A DNA stretch of 64,000 nt from Gammaproteobacteria bacterium (GCA_026196575.1 JAPHSX010000053.1:16240-80239), one strand, 5' to 3'. Counted from the first letter of the stretch, positions 1 through 12,502 are shown. Notes: generated by a model not told the origin, from the sequence alone. Numbers and translations: made by a program.

Positions 1-1278
1 CTAACGCCCCGGCAACCACAGCGACAGCCCCGGCCAGTAGGTGATGATCAGTACACAGCCGAAGAGCAGGAAGAAGAAGGGGAGGGTAGAGCGGTAGAGC
101 TGACTTACCGGGCGGTTGAAGCGGAAGCTGGCGATGAAGAGATTCATCCCCACCGGCGGGGTGAAATAGCCGATCTGCATGTTGGCGAGGAAGATAATGC
201 CAAGGTGTACCGGATCGATACCGTAGCCAATGGCCACCGGCAGCAGCAGCGGCACCATCAGCACCAGTGCCGAGAAGATATCGAGCATGGTGCCAAGTAG
301 CAGCAGGAAGATATTGAGCAGGATGAGGAAGGTGTATTTGTCGGAGATATTGGCGCTGATGAAGTCGAATAGCTGGCTGGGAATCTGCGCGTCGATGAGG
401 TAGTTTGTGGAGGCGAGCGAGACGCCGAGGATCACCAGAATCGCCCCCACCATCACCATCGATTCGCGCACTATACGCGGCAGTTGCCGCAGCGGGATCT
501 CCCGGTAGATGAAGATCTCGATCAGCAGCACATAGATCACCGTCACCGCCGCCGCCTCGGAGACCGCAAAGTAGCCGCTGTAGATCCCGCCAAGTACGAT
601 AAGCGGCAGCGGCAGCTCCCATATCGCCTCGCGCAATGCCGCCTTTGCCTCACCCCAGTCGAAGGGTTGGGTGTGGCGTACCTTGCTGCTCCAGATGCTC
701 CAGGCGGAGAGCAGCGTCAGCATCAGCAACCCCGGCAGGATACCGGCGAGAAACAGCTCATCGATGCTCAGTGGTTTGCCCACCCCCAGCTGTTGCACGA
801 TGATGCCGTAGAGGATCAGCGGCAGCGAGGGGGCGAAGAGCAGACCGAGGCTGCCCGAGGTGGTGATGAGGCCGAGGCTGAAGTTCTCCTTGTAGCCGGC
901 CTTCATCAGCGCCGGGTAGAGCAGGGCGCCGAGGGCGACGATGGTCACCCCCGAGGCCCCGGTGAAGGCGGTGAAGAGGGCGCAGGCGCTAAGGGCGACG
1001 ATCGCCAGCCCGCCGTGCATCCACCCCAGCAGTGCCTGGGTCACCCGCACCAGACGGAGGGGGGCGCGGCTCTCGCTCAGCAGATAACCGGCGAAGGTGA
1101 AGAGCGGTATGGCGAGCAGGATCGGCATCTCGGCGAGACGGTAGAACTCGATCGCCATGATCGAGAGATCCAGCTCCTCGCGGTAGAAGCCGAGCATTGC
1201 GCTGGCGGCGATCACCGCGAACAGCGGCGCGCCGAGCAGGGCAATGGCCAGCAGCAGGAGGGCAATGGCGAGGGTCAT
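1..1278 (-). CDS. dctM: TRAP transporter large permease subunit (DctM-like)
   Basis: Hydrophobic multi-TM protein; ORF start trimmed from 1410 to the internal Met (MTLAIALLLLAIALLG) overlapping the DctQ stop; motifs such as GASGVTIVALGALLYPALMKAGY and TPPVGMNLF typical of DctM. Confidence 0.9.
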   Translation of the reverse strand: MTLAIALLLLAIALLGAPLFAVIAASAMLGFYREELDLSIMAIEFYRLAEMPILLAIPLFTFAGYLLSESRAPLRLVRVTQALLGWMHGGLAIVALSACALFTAFTGASGVTIVALGALLYPALMKAGYKENFSLGLITTSGSLGLLFAPSLPLILYGIIVQQLGVGKPLSIDELFLAGILPGLLMLTLLSAWSIWSSKVRHTQPFDWGEAKAALREAIWELPLPLIVLGGIYSGYFAVSEAAAVTVIYVLLIEIFIYREIPLRQLPRIVRESMVMVGAILVILGVSLASTNYLIDAQIPSQLFDFISANISDKYTFLILLNIFLLLLGTMLDIFSALVLMVPLLLPVAIGYGIDPVHLGIIFLANMQIGYFTPPVGMNLFIASFRFNRPVSQLYRSTLPFFFLLFGCVLIITYWPGLSLWLPGR

Positions 1279-1748
1279 TCCGGCGCCTCGTCTTTGCGCA
1301 GGAATAAAAGCAGGGTGAAGCGCAGCGTCATCACCGCAAATCCCAGGGGCAGGATCGACTCGGCCACCCAGGTCGGGATGTGTTGCAGCAGCATATTGCC
1401 ATCTTGCCACTCACTATGGACAAAGCGTCCGCTGTGCCAGGCGAGCAGGCCGCACACCACGGCGCTGAAGAGGTGGTTGAGGCGTGCCGCGCGACGGCGC
1501 CAGAGGGGGGGGAGGTAGCGGGAGAGCAGGTCGATGCGGATGTGGCGATCCTGCTGGGTGGCAATCATCGCCCCCACCATTCCCACCCATAACACCAGCA
1601 CCCGCAGGAGCGGGTCGCTCCAGCTGATGCCGCTATCGAACAGGTTGCGCAATACAATCTGCCCGCCCGCCAGCGTGATCATCAGCGTCAGCAGCAGCAC
1701 CAATAGGCCGTTTTCAAGATGGCGAACGGTGTGCAGCAGGCGCGCCAT
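1275..1748 (-). CDS. dctQ: TRAP transporter small permease subunit (DctQ-like)
   Basis: 157 aa, about 4 TM helices, located between DctP and DctM with a 4-nt overlap. Confidence 0.88.
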   Translation of the reverse strand: MARLLHTVRHLENGLLVLLLTLMITLAGGQIVLRNLFDSGISWSDPLLRVLVLWVGMVGAMIATQQDRHIRIDLLSRYLPPLWRRRAARLNHLFSAVVCGLLAWHSGRFVHSEWQDGNMLLQHIPTWVAESILPLGFAVMTLRFTLLLFLRKDEAPE

Positions 1749-1753
1749 GGTGG

Positions 1754-2755
1754 TTACGGTGCCGTCTTGCGCTGGCGAAACTCCTGCAGATGGTCCTGCA
1801 ACTGTTTCAATATTGCCGGGTCGAACAGCCCCTGTTGCAGCAGCCGCTGCATGGCGCTGTCGAGGCTGGCGCGCCAGCGCTGTGTCTCGGTCTCGTCCGG
1901 CGTTACAAAGCCGATCCCCTGTTGTTGCAACGCCGCCATGGCACTCTGGTTGTCGTTGCGGTTGAGGTGGTCGAGTCGTTCGAAGACGCCACTCATCACC
2001 TGGTGGACGATCTGCTGATCCTCCGCGCTCAGTTTCTCAAACTGCTTGGCACTCACCACCATGCTGCCGTAGAGGTACATCAGCGGTGAGTCGGTGAGGT
2101 GCTTTACCCGGGTGTGCCACTGCAGGGCGATAGCCCCCATGGCAGAGCTGGCGACGGTGTCGATGAGTCCGGTCTGCAGCGCGGTGAGCACATCGGTCAG
2201 CGGCAACGAGATGGGCGAGACGCCGCTCGCCTCGAAGGCGGCACGGCTGATCTCATCACCCTCGGGCACCCATACCTTGAGTCCCTTGAGGTCATCAATA
2301 CCGCCCACCGGTGACTTGGACATCAGATAGGCAAAGCCTCCCTCGCTGATACCAAAGCTGACGTAACCCCGCTCCTTCATGCCGGTCAGCAGCACCGGGT
2401 CCATCAGCCGGCGGGCGTAGTCCACCTCCGCGTAATTGTGAAAGATGAAGGGGATGGTATAGACCTGTGCATCGGGGTAGATCATTGCCAGGCCGCCGCC
2501 GGTCAGCGCGCCGCCGTGCAGTTGTCCCACCCGCATCTTGCGCAGCACGCTCTTGTCGTTGCCCATGATGCCGCCGGGATAGAAGCGAAACTCGACCCGC
2601 CCATCGGTGCGTTTATTGATCTCCTCGGCCCCGGCGCGCATCTCCTTCATCCAGCTGGTGCCGTCCGGGGCGAGACTGGCGATCTTGAAGGTGGTGGCGG
2701 CGTGCGTCAGTGGCATGGCCGTGAGCAGAAAGAGGGTGAGGAGATATCGCAGCAT
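1754..2755 (-). CDS. dctP: TRAP transporter substrate-binding protein (DctP family)
   Basis: Signal peptide MLRYLLTLFLLTAMPLTHAA then TTFKIASLAPDGTSWMKEMRAGAEEI...; start trimmed from 2830. Confidence 0.9.
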   Translation of the reverse strand: MLRYLLTLFLLTAMPLTHAATTFKIASLAPDGTSWMKEMRAGAEEINKRTDGRVEFRFYPGGIMGNDKSVLRKMRVGQLHGGALTGGGLAMIYPDAQVYTIPFIFHNYAEVDYARRLMDPVLLTGMKERGYVSFGISEGGFAYLMSKSPVGGIDDLKGLKVWVPEGDEISRAAFEASGVSPISLPLTDVLTALQTGLIDTVASSAMGAIALQWHTRVKHLTDSPLMYLYGSMVVSAKQFEKLSAEDQQIVHQVMSGVFERLDHLNRNDNQSAMAALQQQGIGFVTPDETETQRWRASLDSAMQRLLQQGLFDPAILKQLQDHLQEFRQRKTAP

Positions 2756-2771
2756 GGAGGTAAAAACCTTT

Positions 2772-3623
2772 TTAGAAATAGTCGGCCGAGGAGCGCAGTA
2801 GCTCCCGGGCCTGTCGTTGTGCCAGTACATTGCTCAGGGTATGACCGGGTACCACCACCTCGGCGTTGAGTACCTCATTTAATAGACGATCGTGCAGTGC
2901 CTGATCGAACATCATCCGCCCGTAGTGTCTGGCGTACTCCACCTTGATCATCAGGTCGCGGCCCTGCGAATGACGCAGTGCCTTCTCGAAGTGGCGCCTT
3001 GCCAGTTCGGGTTTACCGCCCAGGGAGGGGGGACGCTGCGAGTGCAGAATGCCCAGGTAGAGGTGGGCCTGCCCCTCCTCGAAATCATCCTTCAACTCGA
3101 CCACGCGGTTGAGCATCGCCTCGATCTTCGGCAGGTCGGCCACCGCCGCCCAGTTGTCACTATGACGTTGAATCCACAGTGCCCAGGCGAGGGCGTAGGT
3201 GTAGAGTGCCGGCAGATGTTCATAGCGGCTTTCGCCCAGCACCGGCAGCATCTCGGTAAAGGGGCCCTGATCCACCGCGCAGAGGGCGTCCTGTTTCAGA
3301 CAGATGGCGCGACGGGCGTAGCCCCTGGCCTTGCTGCTCAGACGCTGGCCCCGCTCGGCATCCTCCACAAACACCGCATCGTAGACGCTGTAGAGCCTGG
3401 CCCCGGCGATAAGAATGGTCGCGTCCCTGGGGTTGCCTTCAATCAAACTGTCCAGCAGCAACAGGTAGGCTGGAGCCCCGGCCTTCACCGTCTCCGGATC
3501 ATCCTGATTGAGGATCGCGTTGGAGAGATTGTTGCCCAGACGCGAGGTGATCATCGAGGTGCAGCCGCCCAGCGTGAGCACCATCAATAGAAGCAGATGA
3601 CGGTAGGGGAAAAGGTGTTTCAA
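2772..3623 (-). CDS. TRAP transporter TatT-component family lipoprotein
   Basis: Lipobox-like LTLGGC; helical-repeat protein encoded immediately upstream of dctP; resembles TatT family (Tp0956-like). Confidence 0.8.
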   Translation of the reverse strand: MKHLFPYRHLLLLMVLTLGGCTSMITSRLGNNLSNAILNQDDPETVKAGAPAYLLLLDSLIEGNPRDATILIAGARLYSVYDAVFVEDAERGQRLSSKARGYARRAICLKQDALCAVDQGPFTEMLPVLGESRYEHLPALYTYALAWALWIQRHSDNWAAVADLPKIEAMLNRVVELKDDFEEGQAHLYLGILHSQRPPSLGGKPELARRHFEKALRHSQGRDLMIKVEYARHYGRMMFDQALHDRLLNEVLNAEVVVPGHTLSNVLAQRQARELLRSSADYF

Positions 3624-3759
3624 CGTGAGTCCGTCTACGGTTGTTTATCAGCCGCAAAGGCTAGCGCTTTTTTTCAGAACCAACAAGCAGCGGATGACCC
3701 CTATGGGTACCCGCAGGGGTGTAAAACCGCACAGAATTCAGTGGGAAAATCTTGAAGTT

Positions 3760-3845
3760 TGGTACCGAGGGTCGGACTCGAACCGACATGGTGTCACCAC
3801 CGGGGGATTTTGAATCCCCTGCGTATACCATTTCGCCACCCCGGC
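3760..3845 (-). tRNA. tRNA-Leu (anticodon CAA)
   Basis: Reverse complement GCCGGGGTGGCGAAATGGTATACGCAGGGGATTCAAAATCCCCCGGTGGTGACACCATGTCGGTTCGAGTCCGACCCTCGGTACCA; anticodon loop TTCAAAA, encoded CCA, variable arm. Confidence 0.95.
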
Positions 3846-3961
3846 AAGGGAGGGCGCATTATAGGAGGTAAAGGTAAAAAGGAAAAGATAAATGGAGCAG
3901 GCGTCGCCATGGATCTCTCCGACTACCTGTCACTTTCCAGCTGCGGTATCATGCGCGCCCT

Positions 3962-6149
<2,188 letters not shown>

Positions 6150-6228
6150 TGGGCGGCCTGTTCCGGCCAGCCCCGGATAGTTGGCCATAACCAGTTGATT
6201 TTTCTCAAGAACAATTAAGGAATTTGCA

Positions 6229-6564
6229 ATGAGCTTTTTTATCTCCGACGCCATGGCCGAAGCGGCCCCCGCCGCCACCCAGCAACCTGGCATGCTGGAA
6301 GCCCTGTTCCCCTTTATCATCCTCTTTGTGGTCTTCTATTTTCTGCTTATTCGCCCCCAGTCGAAGCGTGCCAAGGCGCACAAGGCGATGGTCGAGGCGG
6401 TGGCCAAGGGGGATGAGGTGGTCACCCAGGGTGGCCTCTACGGCAAGGTGACCGCCGTGAACGAGGAGTACCTGCAGATCGCGCTGGCTGACAATGTCGA
6501 GGTGAAGCTGCAGCGTGGCGCCATCGCCAGCCTGCTCCCCAAAGGGACCATCAAGAGTCTGTAA
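6229..6564 (+). CDS. yajC: Preprotein translocase subunit YajC
   Basis: Single TM then RPQSKRAKAHKAMVEAVAKGDEVVTQGGLYGKV; between tgt and secD. Confidence 0.95.
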   Translation: MSFFISDAMAEAAPAATQQPGMLEALFPFIILFVVFYFLLIRPQSKRAKAHKAMVEAVAKGDEVVTQGGLYGKVTAVNEEYLQIALADNVEVKLQRGAIASLLPKGTIKSL

Positions 6565-6620
6565 ACCCGCCACAACCATGGCCCGCCGGCGGATGTGGCG
6601 GGCTGCACCTGGGTACCAAC

Positions 6621-8477
6621 ATGATTAATCAATATCCTCTCTGGAAATACCTGCTGATCGTCGCGTTGTTTGTGGTCGGTGCGATCTACGCACTGCCCAA
6701 TCTCTATGGTGATGACCCGGCACTGCAGATCTCCGCCAACCGCATGGCCGAGGTGGATACCGCCACCCGTGATCGCGTGCTCAAGCTGCTGGAGGAGCGC
6801 AAGCTGCCGGTCAAATCCTACGAGTTTCGCCCCGGCTTGCTGCTGGTGCGCTTCGCCGATACCGAGACCCAGCTGCAGGCCTATGAGCCGCTGAAGGAGG
6901 CGCTGGGCGATAACTACACCACCGCCCTCAATCTGGCCCCCGCCACCCCCGACTGGCTGCGCCAATTTAATGCGATGCCGATGTATCTTGGCCTCGATCT
7001 GCGCGGTGGTGTCCATTTCCTGATGGAGGTGGATATGAATGCCGCCCTCGACAAGGCGGCGGAGCGCTATGTGGGTGATCTGCGTACCCTGTTGCGCGAT
7101 GAGAAGGTGCGCTACCTCACCATCACTGATAACAAGCAGCGGGTGGAGATGCGTTTTGGTACGGCCGAGGAGTTGGCCAGGGCAGAGGAGCTGATTCGCG
7201 CCGAGTACCGTGAGCTGGAGCTGCTGGAGGAGCAGGGGGAGGGTGGCCTCTTCCTCCATGCCGCACTCAATGAGCAGGCGCGTCTGGATACCACCAGGTT
7301 TGCCCTGCAACAGAACATCACCACCCTGCGCAAGCGGGTGAACGAGCTGGGGGTCTCCGAGCCCACCATTCAGCAGCAGGGCGATAGCCGCATCGTGGTG
7401 CAGCTGCCGGGAGTGCAGTGTACCTCCTGCGCCAAGGAGCTGATTGGTGCCACCGCCACCCTGGAGTATCACGCGGTGGATGAGGAGCACGACATCGCGG
7501 CGGCCCTCGCCGGTCGCGTCCCCTTCGGCTCACGCCTGTACAAGAATCGTGATGGTCGCCCGGTGCTGTTGCAAAAGAGCATTATCGTCAGCGGTGATCA
7601 GATCGTTGACGCCTCCTCCGGTCTCGATTCGCAAAGCGGCCAGCCGATGGTCAGCGTGACCCTCGATGCCAGTGGCGCCAAGCGTATGAGCAACTTTACC
7701 CGCGACAATGTCGGCAAGGGGATGGCGGTGGTCTATATCGAGTCGAAGACCGAAACCCGCATCGTTGAGGGCAAGGCGGTGCGCACCACCAAGCGCCTCG
7801 AAGAGGTGATTAGCATCGCCAATATCAAGGAGCACTTCAGCAAGCGGTTCCAGACCACTGGCCTCGACAGCGGTGCCGAGGCGCATAACCTGGCACTGCT
7901 GCTGCGTGCCGGCGCCCTGGCCGCGCCGATGGAGATCGTCGAGGAGCGCACCATCGGCCCGAGTCTGGGACAGGACAACATCGATCAGGGGTTGCGCTCG
8001 GTGATCATTGGTTTTGTCGTGGTGCTGCTCTTCATGGCGATCTGGTACAAGGGTTTTGGCCTGGTGGCCAACCTGGCGCTGGGGCTCAATCTGGTCTTTA
8101 TCGTTGCCGTGCTGTCGCTGCTGCAGGCAACACTTACCCTGCCCGGCATTGCCGGTATCGTCCTTACCGTCGGTATGGCGGTGGATGCCAATGTGCTCAT
8201 CTTCGAGCGTATCCGCGAGGAGTTGCTGAACGGCAATACGCCGCAGGCGGCGATTCATGCCGGTTATGAGAAGGCCTTTTCCACCATCGCCGATGCCAAT
8301 ATCACCACCCTGCTGGCGGCGTTGGTGCTGTTTGGTTTTGGCACCGGGCCGATCAAGGGCTTCGCCATCACCCTCTCCATCGGCATTATTACCTCGATGT
8401 TCACCGCCATCATGGTGACCCGCGCGGTGGTCAATCTGATGGTGCGCGGCAAGCGCCTCACCAAACTGTCGATCTAG
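6621..8477 (+). CDS. secD: Protein translocase subunit SecD
   Basis: 618 aa; LGLDLRGGVHFLMEVD, VGMAVDANVLIFERIREEL. Confidence 0.97.
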   Translation: MINQYPLWKYLLIVALFVVGAIYALPNLYGDDPALQISANRMAEVDTATRDRVLKLLEERKLPVKSYEFRPGLLLVRFADTETQLQAYEPLKEALGDNYTTALNLAPATPDWLRQFNAMPMYLGLDLRGGVHFLMEVDMNAALDKAAERYVGDLRTLLRDEKVRYLTITDNKQRVEMRFGTAEELARAEELIRAEYRELELLEEQGEGGLFLHAALNEQARLDTTRFALQQNITTLRKRVNELGVSEPTIQQQGDSRIVVQLPGVQCTSCAKELIGATATLEYHAVDEEHDIAAALAGRVPFGSRLYKNRDGRPVLLQKSIIVSGDQIVDASSGLDSQSGQPMVSVTLDASGAKRMSNFTRDNVGKGMAVVYIESKTETRIVEGKAVRTTKRLEEVISIANIKEHFSKRFQTTGLDSGAEAHNLALLLRAGALAAPMEIVEERTIGPSLGQDNIDQGLRSVIIGFVVVLLFMAIWYKGFGLVANLALGLNLVFIVAVLSLLQATLTLPGIAGIVLTVGMAVDANVLIFERIREELLNGNTPQAAIHAGYEKAFSTIADANITTLLAALVLFGFGTGPIKGFAITLSIGIITSMFTAIMVTRAVVNLMVRGKRLTKLSI

Positions 8478-8491
8478 AAGGCGAGAGAATA

Positions 8492-9427
8492 ATGCAGATT
8501 TTAAAGAGTGAAAGCAGCTTCGATTTTCTGGGTAAACGCCGGCTGGCGCTGTTTTTTTCCGGCGTGCTGCTGTTGATCTCCATCCTTTCGATTGCCCTGC
8601 GCGGTTTCAATTTTGGTATCGACTTTACCGGCGGCACCCTGCTGGAGGTCGGTTACCCGCAGGGAGTGGAGCTGGCGGGTATTCGTGGTGCCTTGCAGCA
8701 GGAGGGCTACGGCGATGCGGTGGTGCAGCACTTTGGCTCGGCCAGCGATGTGCTCATCCGCATCGCGCCCAAGGAGGGGATCACCAGCGCGCAGTTGAGC
8801 GACAACCTCTTTCATACCCTGCAAATCCAGAACGACAAGGTGGAGCTGCGCCGTGTCGAGTTTGTTGGCCCGCAGGTGGGTGATGAGCTGACCAACGATG
8901 GCGGCCTGGCGATGATCTATGCCCTGGTGGGGATCCTCATCTATGTCGCATTGCGCTTCGAGTACCGTTTTGCCGTCGGCTCGGTGGCGGCGCTGGTGCA
9001 TGATGTGATCATCACCCTGGGTGTCTTTTCGCTGTTCCAGCTCGATTTTGACCTGACCGTACTGGCGGCAATCCTGGCGGTGATCGGCTACTCGCTCAAC
9101 GACACCATCGTGGTGTTTGACCGCATTCGCGAGAACTTCCGCAAGCTGCGCAAGGGGACACCGGTGGAGATCGTCAACGTCTCCCTCAACCAGACCCTGT
9201 CGCGTACCTTGATGACCTCGTTCACCACCATCCTGGTGCTGCTCGCCCTCTTCTTCCTGGGGGGCGAGCTAATCCACGGTTTTGCCACCGCGCTGCTGGT
9301 GGGGATCTTTGTCGGTACCTACTCCTCCATCTATGTTGCCAGTGTCGCCGCCCTGGCGCTGGGCATTACCAAGGAGGATCTGATGCCGGTGGAGAAGGAG
9401 GGGGCGGAGATCGACGATCTGCCGTAG
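8492..9427 (+). CDS. secF: Protein translocase subunit SecF
   Basis: 311 aa; FNFGIDFTGGTLLEVGY, GYSLNDTIVVFDRIRENFRK. Confidence 0.97.
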   Translation: MQILKSESSFDFLGKRRLALFFSGVLLLISILSIALRGFNFGIDFTGGTLLEVGYPQGVELAGIRGALQQEGYGDAVVQHFGSASDVLIRIAPKEGITSAQLSDNLFHTLQIQNDKVELRRVEFVGPQVGDELTNDGGLAMIYALVGILIYVALRFEYRFAVGSVAALVHDVIITLGVFSLFQLDFDLTVLAAILAVIGYSLNDTIVVFDRIRENFRKLRKGTPVEIVNVSLNQTLSRTLMTSFTTILVLLALFFLGGELIHGFATALLVGIFVGTYSSIYVASVAALALGITKEDLMPVEKEGAEIDDLP

Positions 9428-9487
9428 CGTGCAATGTAAAAAGGCCAGCATTTGCGTAATGCCAGTCAGTTAAGGAAGAAAAGAGTT

Positions 9488-9589
9488 GTGGGAGCGGCTT
9501 CCAGCCGCGATTTTTTGCATCACTTCGCGGCAAGATGCCGCTCCCACAGATAAACGCATCACTTCGCGGCAAGATGCCGCTCCCACAGA
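9488..9589. repeat. REP-like repeat cluster: one GTGGGAGCGGCTTCCAGCCGCGA arm and two 34-bp direct copies
   Basis: Exact 34-bp direct repeat GCATCACTTCGCGGCAAGATGCCGCTCCCACAGA at 9517-9550 and 9556-9589; inverted GTGGGAGCGGC at 9488. Confidence 0.85.
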
Positions 9590-9638
9590 CTGATCGGCAT
9601 TACCGCGTTTGCGGGCCTTGTTGCGTGGGTTACGTTGT

Positions 9639-9872
9639 TTAAGCGACCCGTCGGGCAGCGGTGGAGAACGGTATGACGACGGCGCCGGCAGGCGGCGTAT
9701 GGCCCGTGGCCTCGCCACCGTGGTCGCTGGCAGGTTCTATCGCCAGGATCTCGAATTCGCCGCCCATGTCACGAAGGCCATATTCGCCGGCCAACTCCTC
9801 CATGTTGCCGAGGACATCGCGCATGGTCATCTCCAGTGCACCGCGCGGCTTGATGATCTTTATCTCTCTCAC
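9639..9872 (-). CDS. Small hypothetical protein (77 aa)
   Basis: GTG start preceded by SD-like GGAGGGG; MREIKIIKPRGALEMTMRDVLGNMEEL...; fills the gap between secF and suhB. Confidence 0.5.
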   Translation of the reverse strand: MREIKIIKPRGALEMTMRDVLGNMEELAGEYGLRDMGGEFEILAIEPASDHGGEATGHTPPAGAVVIPFSTAARRVA

Positions 9873-9952
9873 GTGGCCCCTCCGCCCCTGGTTAACTGCC
9901 TCCTTTGGTTAACGGATGGGGGCGGAAAAACTTTAGCTGATCAATGAGCCGG

Positions 9953-10753
9953 TTAGTGTGTGATCTCCGCGGGCAGACACGGCTTGATGGCGCGGTGCAT
10001 GGCATCGAACAGGTTGAGGTTGCCGGCGATGACGTTGCCGCTCTGCAGGTACGCCTCGCCAGCGGCAAAGTCACCCACCTTGCCACTCGCCTCCATCACC
10101 AGGAGTGCACCGGCGGCCATGTCCCACGGCTGGAGGTCGAACTCCCAGAAACCGTCCATGCGGCCAGCGGCCACATAGGCGAGATCCAGCGCCGCGGAGC
10201 CGGGACGGCGGATACCGGCGGTGTTGGCAGAGAGCGCCTTGAAGGTGCAGAGGTAGGTGTCCATCAGGTGCTGTGACTTGAAGGGGAAGCCGGTGCCAAG
10301 CAGTGCGCCATCCAGCCCCTTGCGGTTGGTGACGCGGATGCGCCGCCCGTTAAGCTGCGCCCCGCTGCCACGGCTGGCGGTGTAGAGATCCTGGCTGATA
10401 GGGTCGTAGACCACTGCCTGATCGAGCTTGCCGCGGAATTGCAGGGCGATGGAGACCGCAAACTGTGGAAAGCCGTGCAGGAAGTTGGTGGTGCCGTCCA
10501 GCGGGTCGATGATCCAGAGGTACTCCTCGTTGCCCTTGAGCTGGCCGCTCTCCTCGGCAAGGATGGCATGATCCGGGTAGTGCTTGCGGATCAGCTGTAT
10601 GATCGCCTGCTCGGCCATGCGGTCGACGTCGCTGACGAAGTCATTGCTGGCCTTGGTGTCGACGGCGAGGCTATCCACATGGGGGAATGAACGGGCGATA
10701 ATGTTGCCTGCCTCACGCGCGGCGCGTACGGCGATATTCAGCATGGGGTGCAT
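9953..10753 (-). CDS. suhB: Inositol-1-monophosphatase
   Basis: Motifs ILAEESG and WIIDPLDGTTNFLHGFPQFAVSIAL; WDMAAGALLVMEASG. Confidence 0.96.
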   Translation of the reverse strand: MHPMLNIAVRAAREAGNIIARSFPHVDSLAVDTKASNDFVSDVDRMAEQAIIQLIRKHYPDHAILAEESGQLKGNEEYLWIIDPLDGTTNFLHGFPQFAVSIALQFRGKLDQAVVYDPISQDLYTASRGSGAQLNGRRIRVTNRKGLDGALLGTGFPFKSQHLMDTYLCTFKALSANTAGIRRPGSAALDLAYVAAGRMDGFWEFDLQPWDMAAGALLVMEASGKVGDFAAGEAYLQSGNVIAGNLNLFDAMHRAIKPCLPAEITH

Positions 10754-10864
10754 GGGAGAGCCTCCGGATTGTTAAACAGCGGCGGCAGCGAGCACCGCGG
10801 GCCGCGCATTTTAAACCGGATGGTGAAAAATTTCAGCATTCCGAGCCAGATATTAAGGTGATAT

Positions 10865-11593
10865 GTGACCCCGTTTCCCACAGTTCGTATCGTTATGGTC
10901 GAGACCTCGCACCCCGGTAATATCGGGGCGGCCGCGCGGGCGATGAAGAATATGTCGTTGCAGCGGCTCTATCTGGTGCGGCCGCAGCGTTTTCCCGACG
11001 GCGAGGCGATGGCCCGTGCCTCGGGCGCGGCCGACATTCTGGATGCGGCCACCGTCTGCGATACCCTGGCGCAGGCGCTGGCCGGCTGCACCATGGTGTT
11101 TGGCGCCAGTGCCCGTTCGCAGCGCACCATGCCGTGGCCCCAGCTCGACGCGCGCGGTGCCGCCCTGCGGGTGGCGCAACAGCCACCGCAAAGCGAGGTG
11201 GCGCTGGTATTCGGGCGTGAGCACTCGGGGCTGACCAACGAGGAGCTGGCGCTCTGTCACACCCTGCTGCATATCCCCACCAACAGCGAGTTCAGCTCGC
11301 TGAATGTCGCCGCGGCGATTCAGGTGGTCAGCTACGAGCTGATGATGGCGCGTCGCGGCGAGTGGCGCGCACCGCCCAGCAACAAGGAGGATGAGCCCGC
11401 CTCGGCGGATGAGGTGGAGGGGTTGATTGATCACCTGGCGCGCACCATGGTAACGGTAGGCTTTCTCGATCCGGCCAATCCACGTCACCTGGTGCGGCGT
11501 ATGCGACGCCTCTTCAACCGCGCGCGGGTGGAGAAGACCGAGGTCAATATCCTGCGCGGGGTGCTCTCGGCGGTGGAGCGGTTCAGGGGGTGA
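10865..11593 (+). CDS. trmJ: tRNA (cytidine/uridine-2'-O-)-methyltransferase TrmJ
   Basis: SpoU-type: VRIVMVETSHPGNIGAAARAMKNM, LVFGREHSGLTNEEL. Confidence 0.93.
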   Translation: MTPFPTVRIVMVETSHPGNIGAAARAMKNMSLQRLYLVRPQRFPDGEAMARASGAADILDAATVCDTLAQALAGCTMVFGASARSQRTMPWPQLDARGAALRVAQQPPQSEVALVFGREHSGLTNEELALCHTLLHIPTNSEFSSLNVAAAIQVVSYELMMARRGEWRAPPSNKEDEPASADEVEGLIDHLARTMVTVGFLDPANPRHLVRRMRRLFNRARVEKTEVNILRGVLSAVERFRG

Positions 11594-11668
11594 CCCCTGA
11601 TGGCGGCCTCATTCCGGCGCTGCAAACAGGATATAATTTCAACTCGATAACAAACCGGAAACCACCCG

Positions 11669-12502
11669 ATGTTTAACAGAATCAAAGAGGATGTGCTCTG
11701 CATCTTCGATCGCGACCCGGCGGCACGTCATACCTTTGAGGTGCTTACCGCCTATCCCGGCCTGCATGCGGTGCTGTTCCACCGCCTCACCCACTCTCTG
11801 TGGGGGTGGGGGCTGAAGTGGCTGGCGCGTTTTATCTCCGCCTTTGCCCGCTGGTTCACCGGCATCGAGATCCATCCCGGGGCGGTGCTGGGACGGCGCT
11901 TTTTTATCGATCACGGCATGGGGGTGGTGATTGGCGAGACGGCCATTATCGGCGATGACTGCACCATCTATCACGGCGTCACCCTGGGCGGCACCAGCTG
12001 GGAGAAGGGCAAGCGCCACCCCACCCTGGGCAACAACGTGGTGGTAGGGGCCGGGGCCAAGGTGCTGGGACCGATTGAGATTGGCGATGGGGCGCGCATC
12101 GGTTCCAATGCCGTGGTGGTGAAGGGGGTGCCGGCGATGGCCACTGTGGTCGGCGTGCCGGGGCGCATCGTCAAGCAGCCGGGGAGTGATGACAAGGAGC
12201 GTCAGCGCCGCGCGATCGCCGAGAAGATAGGGTTTGACGCCTACGGCACCAGTGCCGATATGCCCGACCCGGTGGCCCACGCCATCAACTGCATGCTCGA
12301 CCACATTCACGCCATGGACAAGAAGATGGAGGGGATGTGCGGGGCGATTAAGGAGCTGGGCGCCGAGATAGGGGAACTGCACTTGCCGGAGCTCGATACC
12401 TGCGAGCTTCGCTCCAGTATGGGGGAGGATGACCTGAGTGGTGAACGGCTGGAAACCGGTGACGACGAGGCGGGAAAAGAGGCGGAAAAGAAAGTTGACT
12501 AA
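11669..12502 (+). CDS. cysE: Serine O-acetyltransferase
   Basis: Left-handed beta-helix hexapeptide repeats; [31 protein letters not shown]; upstream of iscR. Confidence 0.95.
   Translation: MFNRIKEDVLCIFDRDPAARHTFEVLTAYPGLHAVLFHRLTHSLWGWGLKWLARFISAFARWFTGIEIHPGAVLGRRFFIDHGMGVVIGETAIIGDDCTIYHGVTLGGTSWEKGKRHPTLGNNVVVGAGAKVLGPIEIGDGARIGSNAVVVKGVPAMATVVGVPGRIVKQPGSDDKERQRRAIAEKIGFDAYGTSADMPDPVAHAINCMLDHIHAMDKKMEGMCGAIKELGAEIGELHLPELDTCELRSSMGEDDLSGERLETGDDEAGKEAEKKVD

Noticed and set aside
1278-1410. N-terminal extension of the DctM ORF
   Set aside because: Extends into dctQ; internal Met at 1278 gives the normal hydrophobic N terminus and 4-nt overlap
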